The translations under genes were made by a program, and so were the position numbers. This document shows positions 26,701 to 39,854 of a stretch of 64,000 nt of DNA, piece by piece (within the stretch, counting starts at the first letter, position 1; every line of letters starts with the position of its first letter). Below the pieces are notes generated by a model. It had not been told where the DNA came from and ran no database searches. It saw nothing but the letters and a program-made list of their open reading frames with translations. Origin of the DNA: Prochilodus magdalenae (lineage: Eukaryota; Chordata; Actinopteri; Characiformes; Prochilodontidae); contig JAMWET010006596.1 of NCBI GenBank assembly GCA_024036415.1, positions 124,001-188,000 of the forward strand, in the 5' to 3' direction.

Positions 26701-28789
26701 CTGGTTTCCAGTGGATTTTAGGTAGACTTGCAGCACATGAGGATCCAAATTCAGGAGGCCTGAGAACTGTTATCAGGTTAAAACTGCATTGTTAATGTCT
26801 GCGTACAGGAGTGCCTGAATATGTATCCAATAATGTATAAAGAGCAGTGCTCTCTAGTTCAGAAACCAAGAAGCAGACAATGCACTGGGAACATACTGAT
26901 TAGTCTGGACTGACTGTATATAAACAGCTTCAAACTATGTGGGTAAGCTCAGCTGATCAATAGTAGTGTTAAGGTTGGAGCTGCAGCTAAAGATTACTTT
27001 TAGAGTCACTTCAGATAGGGCGTGTGTTGGCAAGCTTGTGGTTAGTGAAGAGATCATGAGCTCAAAAGTGTCCAAAGATATTTTGGATGCAAATCTGCAG
27101 GAGTTTCCGAAAAACGGCCCAAACCGAAATGATCTGAAACACGTCAGCTGCTATTTGAAAGAATAACTTGCCAAAAAGAAAATGACAGTCATGAAATGAT
27201 CTGTTTAAAATTAATGCCACTTGGTTTGACATTTGGTTTCCTAACACAATAAGCTTGATTCATGTATAATTATGGGACATATGTCCACCCACAGGAAGGA
27301 AAACTAAATAAAATAGATCTCCTTCACATCTCTGGAGTGTATCCACAATAACAATGAGATCAGATGGGAGGACAAAGGAGGCTTCTGCTTACATCTCTTG
27401 CTGCTGAGATGTTTCTCCTGAGCAAAAAGAGCCCAGTAATCTCACATGTGTCTCCTGTTGAGTTGTGGTCTCAATAAAGTTGCAACGTGCATAGATTTGC
27501 CAAGATAATGATGCTCATGGTTATCTACCACTGAACTTTTACTTCTCCTTTATCTTCCCTGTATCACAAGGATGCTGTTTCTTCTTAGAAACTGTGGGAG
27601 AATTAGTTCTCTGGAGCCATCAAAGAGCAACATTAAACATTAAATTTCACAATACTTGGAGCAATAGAAATTAGTGTTGTTGCTAGATCTGAGTCTGAGT
27701 CAGGGGCACATTGAGTCAGACTTTTTAAAATAATTTATTAAAAATTAAGTACACCATTCCATATAAAGACCCATGTGCCTGGTTGGTTCTCACTGTGGAT
27801 TTAGGACAGGCTATGAAATTTGAGCACAGTGATAAAAAGGATGGCTCTGAAGTATGACTCGACTCAGAAAGAACTAAATGGCAAGTAGCATCCCCGCTTC
27901 TCATTCACTGGACCAGAAAATAATGTCACTTGAATCTGTGAAAGGTTTTGCTTTTGTGGTAGCTGTAAGAATCCATGATGTGGAAAAGGAACCATTTGGT
28001 TTGGTTCATTCTGGGTTTGGTGATTTTCAGTAGATTCAGCTTCCAGGTACTTCAGACACAGGCATTACACACAGCAGGTCACAATTTACACCTTATCCTG
28101 AGACCAGACAGAGCCCAAATGAGATTACTGAGACAGGTCTTAAGAATGGTTGGAGTGCATTTTGGAGATGTGTGCGATGATTTGCATTAAATAAACATAG
28201 AGATTTTTCTAATAATCTAACAAAAAACAGAGCACTATCTAACCCTAGTCTTTAGATGGACACAGCCTCATTGATGCCACACTTTTTCAGCACATTTCTA
28301 AAGATCAAACAATGTTAATTTAAGAGTTAATATTAGGGCTGTGGTTAGGACTGGGTCTAGTAGATGTATAACTCAATGTTAAGTAATAGACTAGGTGAGC
28401 ATCTATGACGGGCTTACAGTAGATTATGCAAATAAAGTGTTACCTATTTTGGAATGAAAATGAACAATACAGTCTCCAGTTCTCTAACCCAACATAATAA
28501 AACCCAGTGCTCTAATGAAATTGGCCCCGTGAGAAAGTTGCAGGAGGAAATATTGCTATGATGAATATGGTGAGAGTAGAACCAACTGTGGGAGCACCTA
28601 ACATTGTTCAGCCTAACAATGAGCTCTCACATCCCTTCTAACCCCCTCCCCAGACACACGCACACACACACACATTCCCTCCCACACTTCTCTCTCATGC
28701 ATCCCTGTAAAGCCTCCTTATCCATCCTTGCCAATTTGTTGACATAACTTCGCCATTACCTCAGCAGAGAGCCATCACAGAGTTCAGGA
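26701..28789. other. intergenic, no gene seen
   Basis: AT-rich sequence with one CA repeat (28653-28674). No exon or transposon recognised. Confidence 0.55.
28653..28674. repeat. (CA)n simple repeat
   Basis: About ten CA units with one CG interruption. Confidence 0.85.
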
Positions 28790-29110
28790 TAATTTCATTA
28801 ACAAGAGAAGAGCTGCAGCTGCAGGAGGATGGGAAGACAGAGAGCGAGTGAGAGAAGAGAAGGGGGGGACTTTCTTCTTTTTCCTCAGTGAATGACAGGA
28901 ATGTGTGGAGTATACGAAGAGAGTCCGTGATGTGACGTTGTGAAAGGCCAGGACATATGCAGCTGGTGTATGAGGCTAGCACTGAGAGGGGAGTAGTAAG
29001 GTAAATTAACCGTTTTCACATATGCTGCTGCCTTGCTCTTGTAAACACGCTGAACAGCTGATCTCGCAATAAGAGAAGCCTCTCTCAGGTCGTTAACCAC
29101 CCAGGTCTGC
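28790..29110. promoter_or_regulatory. repeat-poor balanced block, possible non-coding element
   Basis: Contains 'gataatttcattaacaaga' followed by 'gagctgcagctgcaggagga', with a palindromic E-box-like GCAGCTGC. The evidence is compositional only. Confidence 0.2.
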
Positions 29111-30829
29111 TTCTGCGAGGGGCTAGAGAAGACAGTGGGTCAGGGACAGGCTGCACTCACCAACGTGATCCTCCTACAAGAGCCTAAGAACAGAGTGGGT
29201 CTTTACCAGTCAGTCTGGAGCTGCATAAGTGGTGCTGTGTTGGTCATGTGTGGTCCTCTCAGGGGTGATTGTATGGGTTTTTCCATTTGTGTCCCACTGA
29301 TATACAGATACATCAAGCGTGAGACCACTAGTGCAAATTCCTGTATTTTGCATTTTATTCTAATTGAATAGGATGAATTGCTTATGATCAACTTTAATTA
29401 AAAGTAGAATATATGAAATGCTAGCATGAACTTCAGAATTTCTTATTACGATATATCCTTACTATGCTAATGTCTGTGCACTTTTGGTGCCTCTTATGAG
29501 TACATTAAACCCTCCTGAGAGTTATCCGAACCTGAGATTCAGTTAAAGAAATAAGACTAATACAAGCCTGAACTTTTTAACATAACATGCCTTATTTCAG
29601 AAATCTTTAGCCCATCTGTCAGCAGGTGGGCCTACATGTAAAAGTAACAGAGCAGGGGTGATCAACCTGCCATGGGTGATTGCTTTAACCCTGGCAGTGA
29701 TTCCACCACTGTCATGTGTGTTCACCCAGTGATTCAGCCACTGTCAGTGTTTCAGTATTTCAGTATTTCAGAGAAGTTAGACACGTTGTCCTAAAGAACT
29801 GACGATCCAGCAACAGAGTAGCAGGATGGAATAAAGTCATTTTGTAATTTAATTCCTTTTAGCTTCTCTGTAACTACAGTCTGTAACTGCTAGTTAGCAT
29901 TTAGTATATCCTTAATACTAGCATAGTATAACCTTCACTGACACTGTAATATTTACTAATGCATTATTTGTTAGTAAATGTAAGCATTATTAAAGGCTAA
30001 TTAAAGTTTGCTATATTGTTCCCTTGTTTTATATACAACCAGCTACTGTTACAATTACTAACATCTTATTTAGTAACAACTAGATACCTCTTACTTCATC
30101 CATGTAACACATTAAAGCCATTTCCAATAAAAAATATATATAAAATGGGTTTTGAATGGTTAAATGCATTTTGCAGGCTTTCTTACATCCAATATTTTTA
30201 AAAAAAGACCAAAAAACAACATGTAATATAAATGCATCTCTAAATACTGTACTGTTTTGTTTGTTTTGTTGCACAAAAAATTATCTGCTGATTATTTTTC
30301 TTACTTTTAAAGCTCTGTCTATGCATTAAGTAATTTTATTAAAAGTGCAACAGGCAACTAGCCCTAAACTGTTTTCAGTTTAATTTCTGGTTCCACTGAC
30401 ATACAGCAATTTCCTTCCTTCTCCTGTAAATGTATCAGTTTGGTGAGCCACGGTTTTGTTCTGACAACAGAGTGCATTTCAGAGAAACTTAGACTGCTTA
30501 TGCTTTTAAAGTAATACTACAGCATATTTAATCTAATCGCTATCCACCAAAAGTATAGCACATGGCTGATTACCATCATTTCAACAGAAAACATGATAAC
30601 TCATAGCCTCACTTATGATCGAAGCCTTTGGGCAGTTGCTTCAGATTAAGACATTAAGCTGCAGTACATAGTGCACCTTTTGAACATAATTAAAGTCTTT
30701 GAGGATGCAAAGAAAAAGAAAAACTAATCAAAATGGGTTAAAAGAAAGCTAATTGTGTTGCTAGCCTGTCTAGGTCACGTAATTATAGATTGTATTAGAT
30801 TACCGTTATTTTGGTAATTTGTACCTATT
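29111..30829. other. intergenic, no gene seen
   Basis: AT-rich sequence. Nothing beyond short low-complexity runs. Confidence 0.6.
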
Positions 30830-31480
30830 GACAATTGGCATGCGTAGGGCCGTGTTGTGGAAGTGGATTGGCCTGTTTGCTCAGGGTGAGCCCAGGCACC
30901 CGGGGAGCACATTATCCACCTATTAAAGCCCTGTAATTATTTACCTTCCTACTCTAAAAAAGTGCAACGTCGCCCAGATAAAGAAGATCCTCTCGCCTCG
31001 CAAGTGCTGTTTGATTTGAGGCTGGAGAGGGCTCTGAGCAGAATGACTACAGTTGCTCTGTATTGTCAGAGCAAACATTCCTGAGCGCAGGATCACAGCG
31101 ATGGGTACACACACTCACAACAGCACCCCCCACCACTGCCACACACTGACTCAGTACACACTGACCCACACACACATTTACAGAGGTCCATTCTCGGCCC
31201 CTGGTTGCAGAGGGCAGGGCCTGGTCTGGCAGAGGCCAAAGAGTCAGAGTGGACAATGAGGACAATGCCCATCAGGCAGCGACTGTCAAAGGCTGCAGGG
31301 TGTGTACCATCCAGGTCCGAGGCACTAAGCCAATATTTGAGCAGACTCATGGGCGTGCTGACTGTGAGAGGGGCAACGTGGGGGGGCAGGAAGGGGCAGG
31401 GATGCGCCCTTCCAGGCCAAACAAGCAGGCTCTTCCCTCTCTTTGACAGGCAGGTGAACAAACACAGATCCACGGGCATA
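30830..31480. promoter_or_regulatory. strong candidate conserved non-coding element
   Basis: The sequence changes abruptly from AT-rich to unique, balanced DNA. It includes 'gacaattggcatgcgtaggg', 'gattggcctgtttgctcagg' (a CCAAT-box complement) and 'cctgtaattatttaccttcc' (a TAATTA homeodomain core). Tight unique sequence of this kind is typical of deeply conserved enhancers near developmental genes. No coding frame is convincing. Confidence 0.35.
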
Positions 31481-32959
31481 CAAGATGACGTTTATCTAGC
31501 GCGTACACTGGATACCAATGATGGAAATGCAAGTGTAGAGTTGTCGGCTCCGTGCCTGCATGTCTGAAAGCGTGATTTTCTGTGTCTCGTGAGGACTTGG
31601 CGTAATCTCATGTTGGCTCGCCTGAATCAAACAAGTACACACTGTGCCTCGACTTAGAGAAAGCATGATCTGCAGTTGGCTAAAAGGAAGAAATGACATT
31701 AGAAGAACGATGTCAGTTAAACAGTTTCTTGGTTCCCCCCTAAATTAATTTAGTAGTATTCTTACTACATTAAGAGTCTTCTTTCTTGCACGACTACATA
31801 GTTAGTGTAACTAAACAGATAACAATAGTAACTAAATCTCCAAATTCATTATTTATTTATATATTATTTATTAAATAATCATTGGATAATATTAAGCCTG
31901 TAATGGTTTCAAGTGTTCACTATTTCTCCATGTCGTTTTCCTTTGACATGTGAGTCATTCAGAGTAGTTTATTGTAAAATGGTTTATTGTAGAGAATGGA
32001 TTTCTTTTACAAGAGTAGCGAAAGAAACTTGAAGGCACAATATCAACAACACAGATACATTTACTCTCCAAAACCAGCCGGGTTTGTCAACTGAGGTTTT
32101 GTATGTAAAGCTGATGTGTAAAATAGTGACTCTCCACCATGAACTAATTCTCAAAACTTGAGTTTTTAGTGCACTGCAATAATATATGTTGTGAATATAT
32201 TTTTTCCAAACCCATTGACATGTTTTTAGCCCATTCATCTCACATCAATTTTATTGCAGCATATTGGGCGTGTTAAGTACACAAATTACTAACATTGTCA
32301 CCTTACTTTGCATTAATATAATAAAACATTGATAATTGGCATCCATGTATCGAATACAGCTTTGCTATGCAAAATATCATCATACTATGCTGTATCAAAA
32401 TCCCCCCACCCAAATTTATCATACAACTGTATGGGAATTTTGGGCCATATTTTTGTCATGTACATATTTTCCTTGCAGATAATGTTTAATAGACATTTAA
32501 AAGCTGGAGGAACTGTGGCTGTATAATCATGTATTAACAGGTTGGTGAGGGTTTTAAAAGCATGAAAATAGCTGATATTTTAGCACAGTAGCTTTGATCT
32601 ACTGCCCGTCCCAGAGAACAAATGAATGTGCCATCAACTATCTGTTTAAAATACTGGCCAGAGCAAAAAGCTGAGAAGAATATTTTTTCAGCAGATGTTA
32701 ATTAATTACTGGGAAAGAAGATATGCAAGGTCCTAGACATATGCATGCTCTTTCATAAATGCTGCAACTTTCTGTGACCTCATAAAAGGAATACTGATTA
32801 CTGCTGCTGGCCTTTTTCCTTATTTCCTCCATTTGGCATGCAGCACAAACAGCGGATAGACGTATCTAAAGTCTCAGCATCATGCAAAAGCCTTGTGCTT
32901 GTTTGCGAAGGGTTTTAGTGTCTGCTAAGATACCATTCTTGCCAGTCAAGTAATGTCAC
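31481..32959. other. intergenic, no gene seen
   Basis: AT-rich sequence. Nothing recognised. Confidence 0.6.
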
Positions 32960-34170
32960 CAGACTACGTTTGGTGCAGCCACACTATACCACTTACAGAG
33001 TGAATGCGGCCCTCAGATACCCCCATGCTGGAACAAGTGGCAGGGCCCTAAAGAAGCCACTCCACTGGGAGGGATCAGCGAGCCTGTGGATACACTTTCA
33101 TCCTGGCAACGAATCCTTCTGTCCTCCTTTCGCCGTCCCACACAGCAGTGTTTACCTAAAGGATAAGGGAGCTGAGGCAGGACCTCACCTGCTGGCCCTG
33201 GGGTTGCTATGAATACCCCAATAATCCCCCTAAGTCCATGCAAACTCACCCAGCCTAGCGTTCCTATGCCCCGAAAGAAGAAGCACTCTGTTGCGGATCT
33301 GCTTTCCATGGTAACGGCCCTTATCATCACATGAAAGTGAGTGCCTGTCATGAGGCAAAGCCTCGTCCTCCGCCTCGGCTCTCTCCTGCTGTTTCAAAGG
33401 CTTTCACAGGCTGCTGTGTTTACCTCCCCTGCTAGAGGATGGCTGGTGTGTTAAATTAAGCCTCTAACAGTAAGCGTTAGTGTCCCTTTATGAACGAACA
33501 TAAAATGACAGACTTGTTTTGTCTCGGGCGTGGAAACGGCCGTGGAGGAGATTAGCGAGACGAAATATAGATTTGCCATCGGGAATCCATTAAACGGCCT
33601 CGTTCCCCCAACAAAGGGGCTAATTCATTTATGGCATTCCGGGCCATGAGACGGTGAGGTCATCTTATTGATTTTTCCCACTTTTCCCATTCGGATGAAG
33701 GGTGAGGAAGAAAAGAAGTCCCAGCCTAGACTGGGACACATGAGCCAGCACATGAGAAACTGCGTCCACAAAACTATTCAAGTTCTCCCTTATGTATTCA
33801 GGGTGAACGCTGCGAGCGGGGGGCTAATATCAATGCTAAATGGTTATAGTAATTTATGGCTCGCGCCGAGACGCAGGCTGCGGTGGGGGTGGTTTGGTAG
33901 ATAACTGACCTTTGTGACTTGGCTAAAATCCCCATGGGCCTAATTCAGCAGGGGAATGGACCCCACAGCAGCAATGGGAAGATGCCTCAAACATAATGCA
34001 CACAATAGGCAATTGTGCTACGGTTTCTCTCCTTCCTTTAAGCATCAGCCCAGGGGACAGTAAAAGGAGAAGGCAGCCTGTTGCTTTCTCAGGAAGGACA
34101 AGAGCGCATTGACGAAAAAAGGTGTTGACTCAGCAATCAAGACAGGCACTTGGGTCTCATTCGTCTTTAC
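32960..34170. promoter_or_regulatory. strong candidate conserved non-coding block with paired RBPJ-like sites
   Basis: Unique, CpG-containing sequence, especially 33520-33660 ('gtggaggagattagcgagac', 'gggaatccattaaacggcct') and 33790-33960. On the minus strand, 33690-33675 holds ATGGGAA and GTGGGAA spaced 9 bp apart; GTGGGAA is the core bound by the Notch effector RBPJ. The role is inferred. Conservation and binding are untested. Confidence 0.35.
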
Positions 34171-34699
34171 AGACAGCGCCTGCAGTTTAGGAATCTTCAT
34201 CTACTGAAACGTACTGTAATGCTATTGCAGTTCTAAGTGTGGCCCACATCAGCCCTCTTGAAAATGCAATGCCAGTGTCAACAATCTGAGGGATTTCTAA
34301 GTACCATCAGCATGCAGAATTAGTATCTAGTGAATCTTAGCTAGTCATCCAAGAGGGTTCTACAAACATCTTATTTTTGGTTCCAAAGACATGAAAGGAT
34401 GGTGTCAGCCCTGTCCCTTGTATTAAAAACAGAGGATCATATACTCTGGATTGGTGCAGCAACATGCACTGCTTATAAGATAGCCACTTAAGGATCGGTA
34501 AGAGCAAAACTCCTCTAAGAAGTGCTTTAAGGGGCCCATTCAATATAGGAAATCCTGGAGATGTCCCAAACCTCTCATTAGAGTAACAAGTGCAGACTCG
34601 TTACTTACAGAAATGCTAGTTGATTGCTTTAGTTTAAGAGTATGTGTGTGTGTATATATATATATATATAAAAATTTTCAAGCATATAAGAAGCAGAAC
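34171..34699. other. intergenic, no gene seen
   Basis: Mixed sequence with a TG/TA simple repeat at 34641-34670. Confidence 0.6.
34641..34670. repeat. (TG)n-(TA)n simple repeat
   Basis: A short TG run continues into TA units. Confidence 0.85.
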
Positions 34700-35880
34700 G
34701 GTATGTGGATACAGCCTAACTCTGTTCTCGGTGTTTGATCACATCTTTGTGGGTGGCATATGAAAAGCTGAACCCTGCCCTGTCCCTGGCGCTTCATCAA
34801 CTGCGTGTGCACGGGACGGAGACACTGCAAAGCCCAAGGGGGAAGGCCCGAGGCAGAAGACAAGCCTGTGAACAAATGGTAACATGGCCCAATCTGCCCA
34901 AGCACTGAACTACTGAATTTATTTCCTTTTCTTAAGGCTTTATTCACAGAGTGACTCTCAGTGCCCACCCTCTACGCTCCCCCCCCATAAAAAAAGGACC
35001 GGGTGGTGGGGTGGGAGGACGGTAAAAGAAAGAGTCAGAGAAAGAACAAGTCAGTCCTTTTTTGGCGAGGGGAGAAATAAAGCTTTGTGCACGACGGCAG
35101 CGGTGGCACATTTGACAGGTCTTTACCAGTCTCCCTCTCCTTTGTGTCCATCACATAATGGAGAAAAAACACAAACTGAGCCACTGTGCCGTTGTGGCCT
35201 GGGCTATTAGTCAACGTGACGGCCTTTGGAGATGCTAATGGTCGTATAGTGTGTCCTTCTCTCTGCCCCCCTCCTTCTCAGAAGCTGGCTATCTGATAGC
35301 ACAAAGCCATTCTGCTGGAGGTTGACTTCTTCTTCGCCCCTATTGAGATGCTGCATGGAGTCATTAGGTTAAAGCCTCTTTCTCCAAACAACCCCCCAAA
35401 ACCGCCCCTCTTGCTGTCTCTCTTTTTTTAACAAACAAGGGAATATAATCGTTCTCCGAAGGCGCACAAGAAGGCAGTCAGTCAAGGCTGGAGCGTATGC
35501 ATGTATATGGCCCTCAGGTGCTGGAAGGATATAGAGCCCCACATTCTCTGTCTAAAAAACAGAAATCCCCCACCTCCTCAATTCCCTTTGCCCCCCTCCG
35601 GCAAGGTTGCGATGCCAGGAACAATCAGACCCTTGTGAAATGGGAGAGGATGCCCAGAAGTTAAAGACACCCCCCGACACACACGCACACAAACTGCCCC
35701 ACGTTATTCAGAGGGCCAGGCTGGAGCTTTGGGCTCCAGGGCCTCCACAAGCTTCCACACGTTGCCCACAGGTTCTGCGAGCATGCAGGCCAAAGAGAGC
35801 GGGGAGCCGGTAACCAGGAACAGACTCCGCCCGCAGAACACAGGTCATATTCTCACTGCTTCATTAGCTGCAGGATATGT
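34700..35880. promoter_or_regulatory. long GC-rich island, candidate conserved non-coding block
   Basis: Over 1 kb of unique, relatively GC-rich sequence. Notable parts are 35180-35400 ('gggctattagtcaacgtgac', 'ggagatgctaatggtcgtat', 'agtcattaggttaaagcctc') and 35650-35860. TAAT-type cores recur. Open frames on both strands are short and unlike any protein I know. Confidence 0.33.
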
Positions 35881-38800
35881 GCATAACCAACTCGAACCAC
35901 TGAATAGTAGGCACACACAGGCCCATGTACTCACTCAATATCTGGGCAACCTTTTCATCACAAATCCAAAACTACAAAAAGAGAAACGGGGTGAAAACCA
36001 GGATAAGCCCAACAGAAAGCAAAGCTTTCAACAACAATCTCAGCAAAATGAGATCTAGGAATTCTTTATTTCATAACATGAATAATCGGGAACCAATAGT
36101 CCATGTATCTGACCGTTTTTGTGCATTTTAGATAAACTGAAGGACAAAACCGTTGAGCTATACAGAAGCTATATTTGGAAACGCCTCCTCAGCACTCCCA
36201 TCTTAAGGCTCTACTGTCAGGAGATAAGGAGTTCGATCTTCAGTGATCAGGCCGTTCTTTAAGAGGCAAAGGCATGCATTGCATCCTCAATTGAGTTTTG
36301 GGGAAAATGCCAATTGATCTTTTCCCGATACCAAGCTGCGACCAGTGCCACAGCAGGCAGACAATGCTTTAAGTGCAAAGTATGTCTGTTTTTTGTTTTT
36401 TTTTAGCTTGAAGATTAATTAATTGACTAGCGCTGCCCAATCACTGAAATGTTGTATTGTGCTGGAGTTAGCCTCCACTGCCGTTAGCATACTGTGTGTT
36501 TGCCACTGTCTAGGAAATCAATCAAATGTAGAAAGTGAGTAGGCTTACTGGAATGCATTTACAGATTTTTAAAATAGACTGAATTGAAATATACTAGACA
36601 AACTGCAATATCAGACTGTTATTCATGCAAAACATCACTTTTCCAAGGCACTGGTGGTGTGTTTCCATGGTGTCCAAATAATCAATGAAGTCATTGCATA
36701 CTGCAGTAAATTCAGTCGTTTAGTTTTCCTCATGCAATTATGAATAGCAGCTACATTTTCTACTTTGTGAACAACCACATACTTCCATACTGTGTTCACC
36801 CGTTCATTTCTGACGCACCGTCTGTGACTTGGTACTGGAACCGGGCCTGCAGATGATGCCACCGTCAGCCTTGGCTGGAAGTCCCAGATAGCATAACTGG
36901 CTATGCTAGCCCTGCATTACACAGTGTGATATAAGCGAGAGAAGATCTTTCAGCTAACCTACCAAAGCTTAGTAGAATCTCCATGTGATGGGAAGAGATC
37001 TAGTGAGTGAGTAAGTGAGTAGTAATTGGTTTTGAGAATTTTTAATTCAAATCTAAAATTATTACATAGATGAATTTTGTATAATGTGTGTTTTTGATGT
37101 TGTTTGAATTCTCAGTGACAAATCTTTGTCCTTCCATGTTCGTTGCCCAGTCAGTTCACTTTCTCTTAATCACAATGTAGTGAAAACTTAATTAGTGCAA
37201 TTAAAACATTCTGAAACAGCGAAATATAGTTTGAGTTTTATAGTTGTATTTTCTATTTGTAAATGTGCACATTAAGTATGAGGTGTATAAGAATATAAGA
37301 ATGCGACTTTGTATTTCAGTCAAATTTAGACAGGGTCTGTTCACACGCAGAAAAGTTTAACTTTTCATAGGAGGAGTTATTCTAATGTCACATATGACAA
37401 GTACATTTCTGTGTAATCACAAAAACTGGAACCAGTTTCAGGTTAAATAATTTTAAATGTTGCATTTTGACATACAGAAACAAGCTGTGCCTCATTTCAC
37501 CTATTCATTTCTAATCAGTAAAACAAAGCTTTATTTAAACAGAGCAGAACTCAGTCATCCTGAATGTGTCTGTAGCAAAACACCTAAACCTGTACCTGTA
37601 CCTGCACACTGAAGGTCACATGTTTAATGCCCTGCACCTGTGCTCTGAACTCTAGACAGAGGTAGACAATGTTCAGGAATGTTTTCCCATTGTTCATGTT
37701 TTTACCAGCTAAACCTGAAGCATTAGATTATTAATATTCATTTTATTTTACCTTTTTTTAAACACCAGTTTAATAAATAAACCGCATTTGATGGCATACA
37801 ACATGCAAACATTACAATCTACATCACAGGAGAAAATGTTTCAACCTATTTAGATGGATATATTACTCTTACAAGCATCACACTCAGATCCCCCCTCCCC
37901 CAAAGTGATGACAGATCCATGATTTCAGCGACGTTTACATGTACACAATGTATATTTACCCATTTATACATATGAGCTAATCTGGAACAATGCCTTTCTT
38001 TCTCCATGTCGTTAGGACATCATAGCGGATTTGACAAAATCCAAGTAAACAGCACAAATTAAAAGATGTGCAGTATTGGGAGGGCAGAGTACAAATGGGA
38101 GATGGTGGCTAGGACAGGAAGTGACAGAACAGACCAAACAGTGTGAAACAATTAGCTATAGCAAGTTCCTTATATTGAGAGATGGAGAGATGGAGAGATG
38201 ATACAGAGCAAAGTAGAGAGGAGAGGAAAGGAGAAGAAGGGATGCAAGTAAAAAGAATAATGCTTGACTATTAATCCAGATTAGGCAGAGGTATTCTCTC
38301 CTGTTAGGAAGCAACTGAGAACGTTCCACAAGCTTTTGTGAAAATCAGAATCAACTAGAAGGCAAGCAGCAAATCTCTTAAGTGCTTTTCTGTAGCATGT
38401 TGGGTTAAATACTGAGATCTTCTTATCAAAAACTACCTACACTAACACTATTCGTGTCAGCAGCCCCATTATATTAGAGCAACAACTTGTGATATGCTGT
38501 AGATAAGATCACCAAGGTGTCTCGTTTTGGCTGCAATGCCGCAGGTATGAAAGGTCGCAAAAACGAACGAGAGGCTCTTTAGCCATGGAGAAGCAGCTGG
38601 TCAAAATGAACAAAAGCCGTAGCAGTGAAAGATAAAAGACATTTGGGATGCTCCGGCAGCCAAATCAACAACAGATGAGCTTAACCATGTGCCTTCTCCA
38701 TAAACATCACTGCAATTAATAAGGAAGGCTGGAAGGAAAAAATACGAACGCTGTACAAAATCTTCATTTATTGGAAACGAGGGAGGAGAAGACACACTAA

Positions 38801-39386
38801 GCCTGTAAGTGCATGTGCCTCTCTCTTTCTCCCTCTCTACTTCTCTCTTTCTCTGCCCTCTTACACCCCCCCACACCTCTCTCCGGTTGTGCATGAAGAA
38901 CAGTTCTGGCGAACACATTGCCTTTTAAGTGCTACAGGAGAAAAGAATAAAGCATGGGACTGTGACGGGCACCACTTTCCACTCGTGCAAGCGCTCCTTT
39001 CCAACAGTGATCAAATGTTCGACAAACTTAAAGGGGCTCCTACGCACTTGACTTGTTTTCACAAGTCTGTTTTAAAGTGGGAGGCAGAGTTCTGCTGGGG
39101 CTTAAGTGAGTGTGTGTGTAAATGTGTCTGCATGAAGAATGAGGGACAGCTAAAGCAATGGAGGTTAAAAACAGGAAGGGAGGCCAATCATGTAGACAGC
39201 AAAAGGAGCAAAATTGCGTCTTCTGTGATCAGTGCATTTCTTGGTTGAGGACACGATGGCATCCAGCGTTTCTGAAACATAAAGGAACTGGTTTAAAGCA
39301 TGTCATTCTATATGGTTCAAATATCATAATCAAGATTACAAAAACATTTAAAGGGCCCATATCTTGCCCCGCCATGTACATAATAT
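35881..39386. other. region downstream of opa1, no gene seen
   Basis: Mostly AT-rich sequence. A B-box-like 'gagttcgatct' occurs near 36229 but without a matching A box. No exon recognised. A longer opa1 3' UTR could occupy the right-hand part. Confidence 0.5.
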
Positions 39387-39392
39387 TTTATT
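39387..39392 (-). terminator. candidate opa1 poly(A) signal AATAAA
   Basis: The canonical hexamer occurs on the minus strand about 400 nt after the opa1 stop codon. There is no transcript evidence. The alternative at 38767-38772 is equally canonical. Confidence 0.35.
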
Positions 39393-39789
39393 CCTATTTA
39401 TGACATTAGTGTACAACTGACACATCTAAAGGAGCATTGTTGTACTTGGGTACTCCGTAGCCTCTTACAGACAGCAATCCGAGCTAAAACGTTCCCTAGT
39501 ATTTCAAAGAAGTGAGGGTGGGGCTTAACACATTGGTTTTTTTATGACATCATAGAAATTATTGATTCAAATCAGGCTGTGTTTGTTTTCCATATATGGA
39601 CTGAAGGCAGGTATACATACTACATTACATTCTATTAAAAAATAAAGTTCAAATAAAATTCAGTTTATCGAGATGTGGGCCCTTGCAAATAAAGACATTA
39701 TTAATGATAGAAGTCTACGCATATTAAATTTTATGCAAACTCCAGCCGGTGAAGTACAAAGAGAAATGAGTCAGTGAATACCTGTGGCA
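39387..39789 (-). other. opa1: opa1 3' UTR (minimal estimate)
   Basis: The first minus-strand AATAAA after the TAG stop lies at 39392-39387, about 400 nt downstream, so the shortest plausible 3' UTR is given here. A second AATAAA lies at about 38772-38767, and the real UTR may be longer. No open frame of interest overlaps it. Confidence 0.45.
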
Positions 39790-39854
39790 CTACTTCTCCT
39801 TATGAAGAGCTTCTATGAAGGCTTCAAGTTTCTCCTGGATTTCTCGTACTTTTT
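39790..39854 (-). CDS. opa1: opa1 last coding exon with stop codon
   Basis: The minus-strand acceptor is strong: a run of a dozen T residues, then ACCCTTCTGCAG. The exon then completes a Lys codon (A|AA) and encodes [20 protein letters not shown], one further Lys and a TAG stop. Human OPA1 ends [20 protein letters not shown] as I recall, so only two residues differ. The phase matches the donor at 62153 exactly. Finding so good a match, in phase, 22.3 kb away makes the joining secure despite the distance. Confidence 0.95.

Noticed and set aside
36190..36380. tRNA-derived SINE
   Set aside because: Only a B-box-like 'gagttcgatct' is present. No A box at the right distance and no tail were found.
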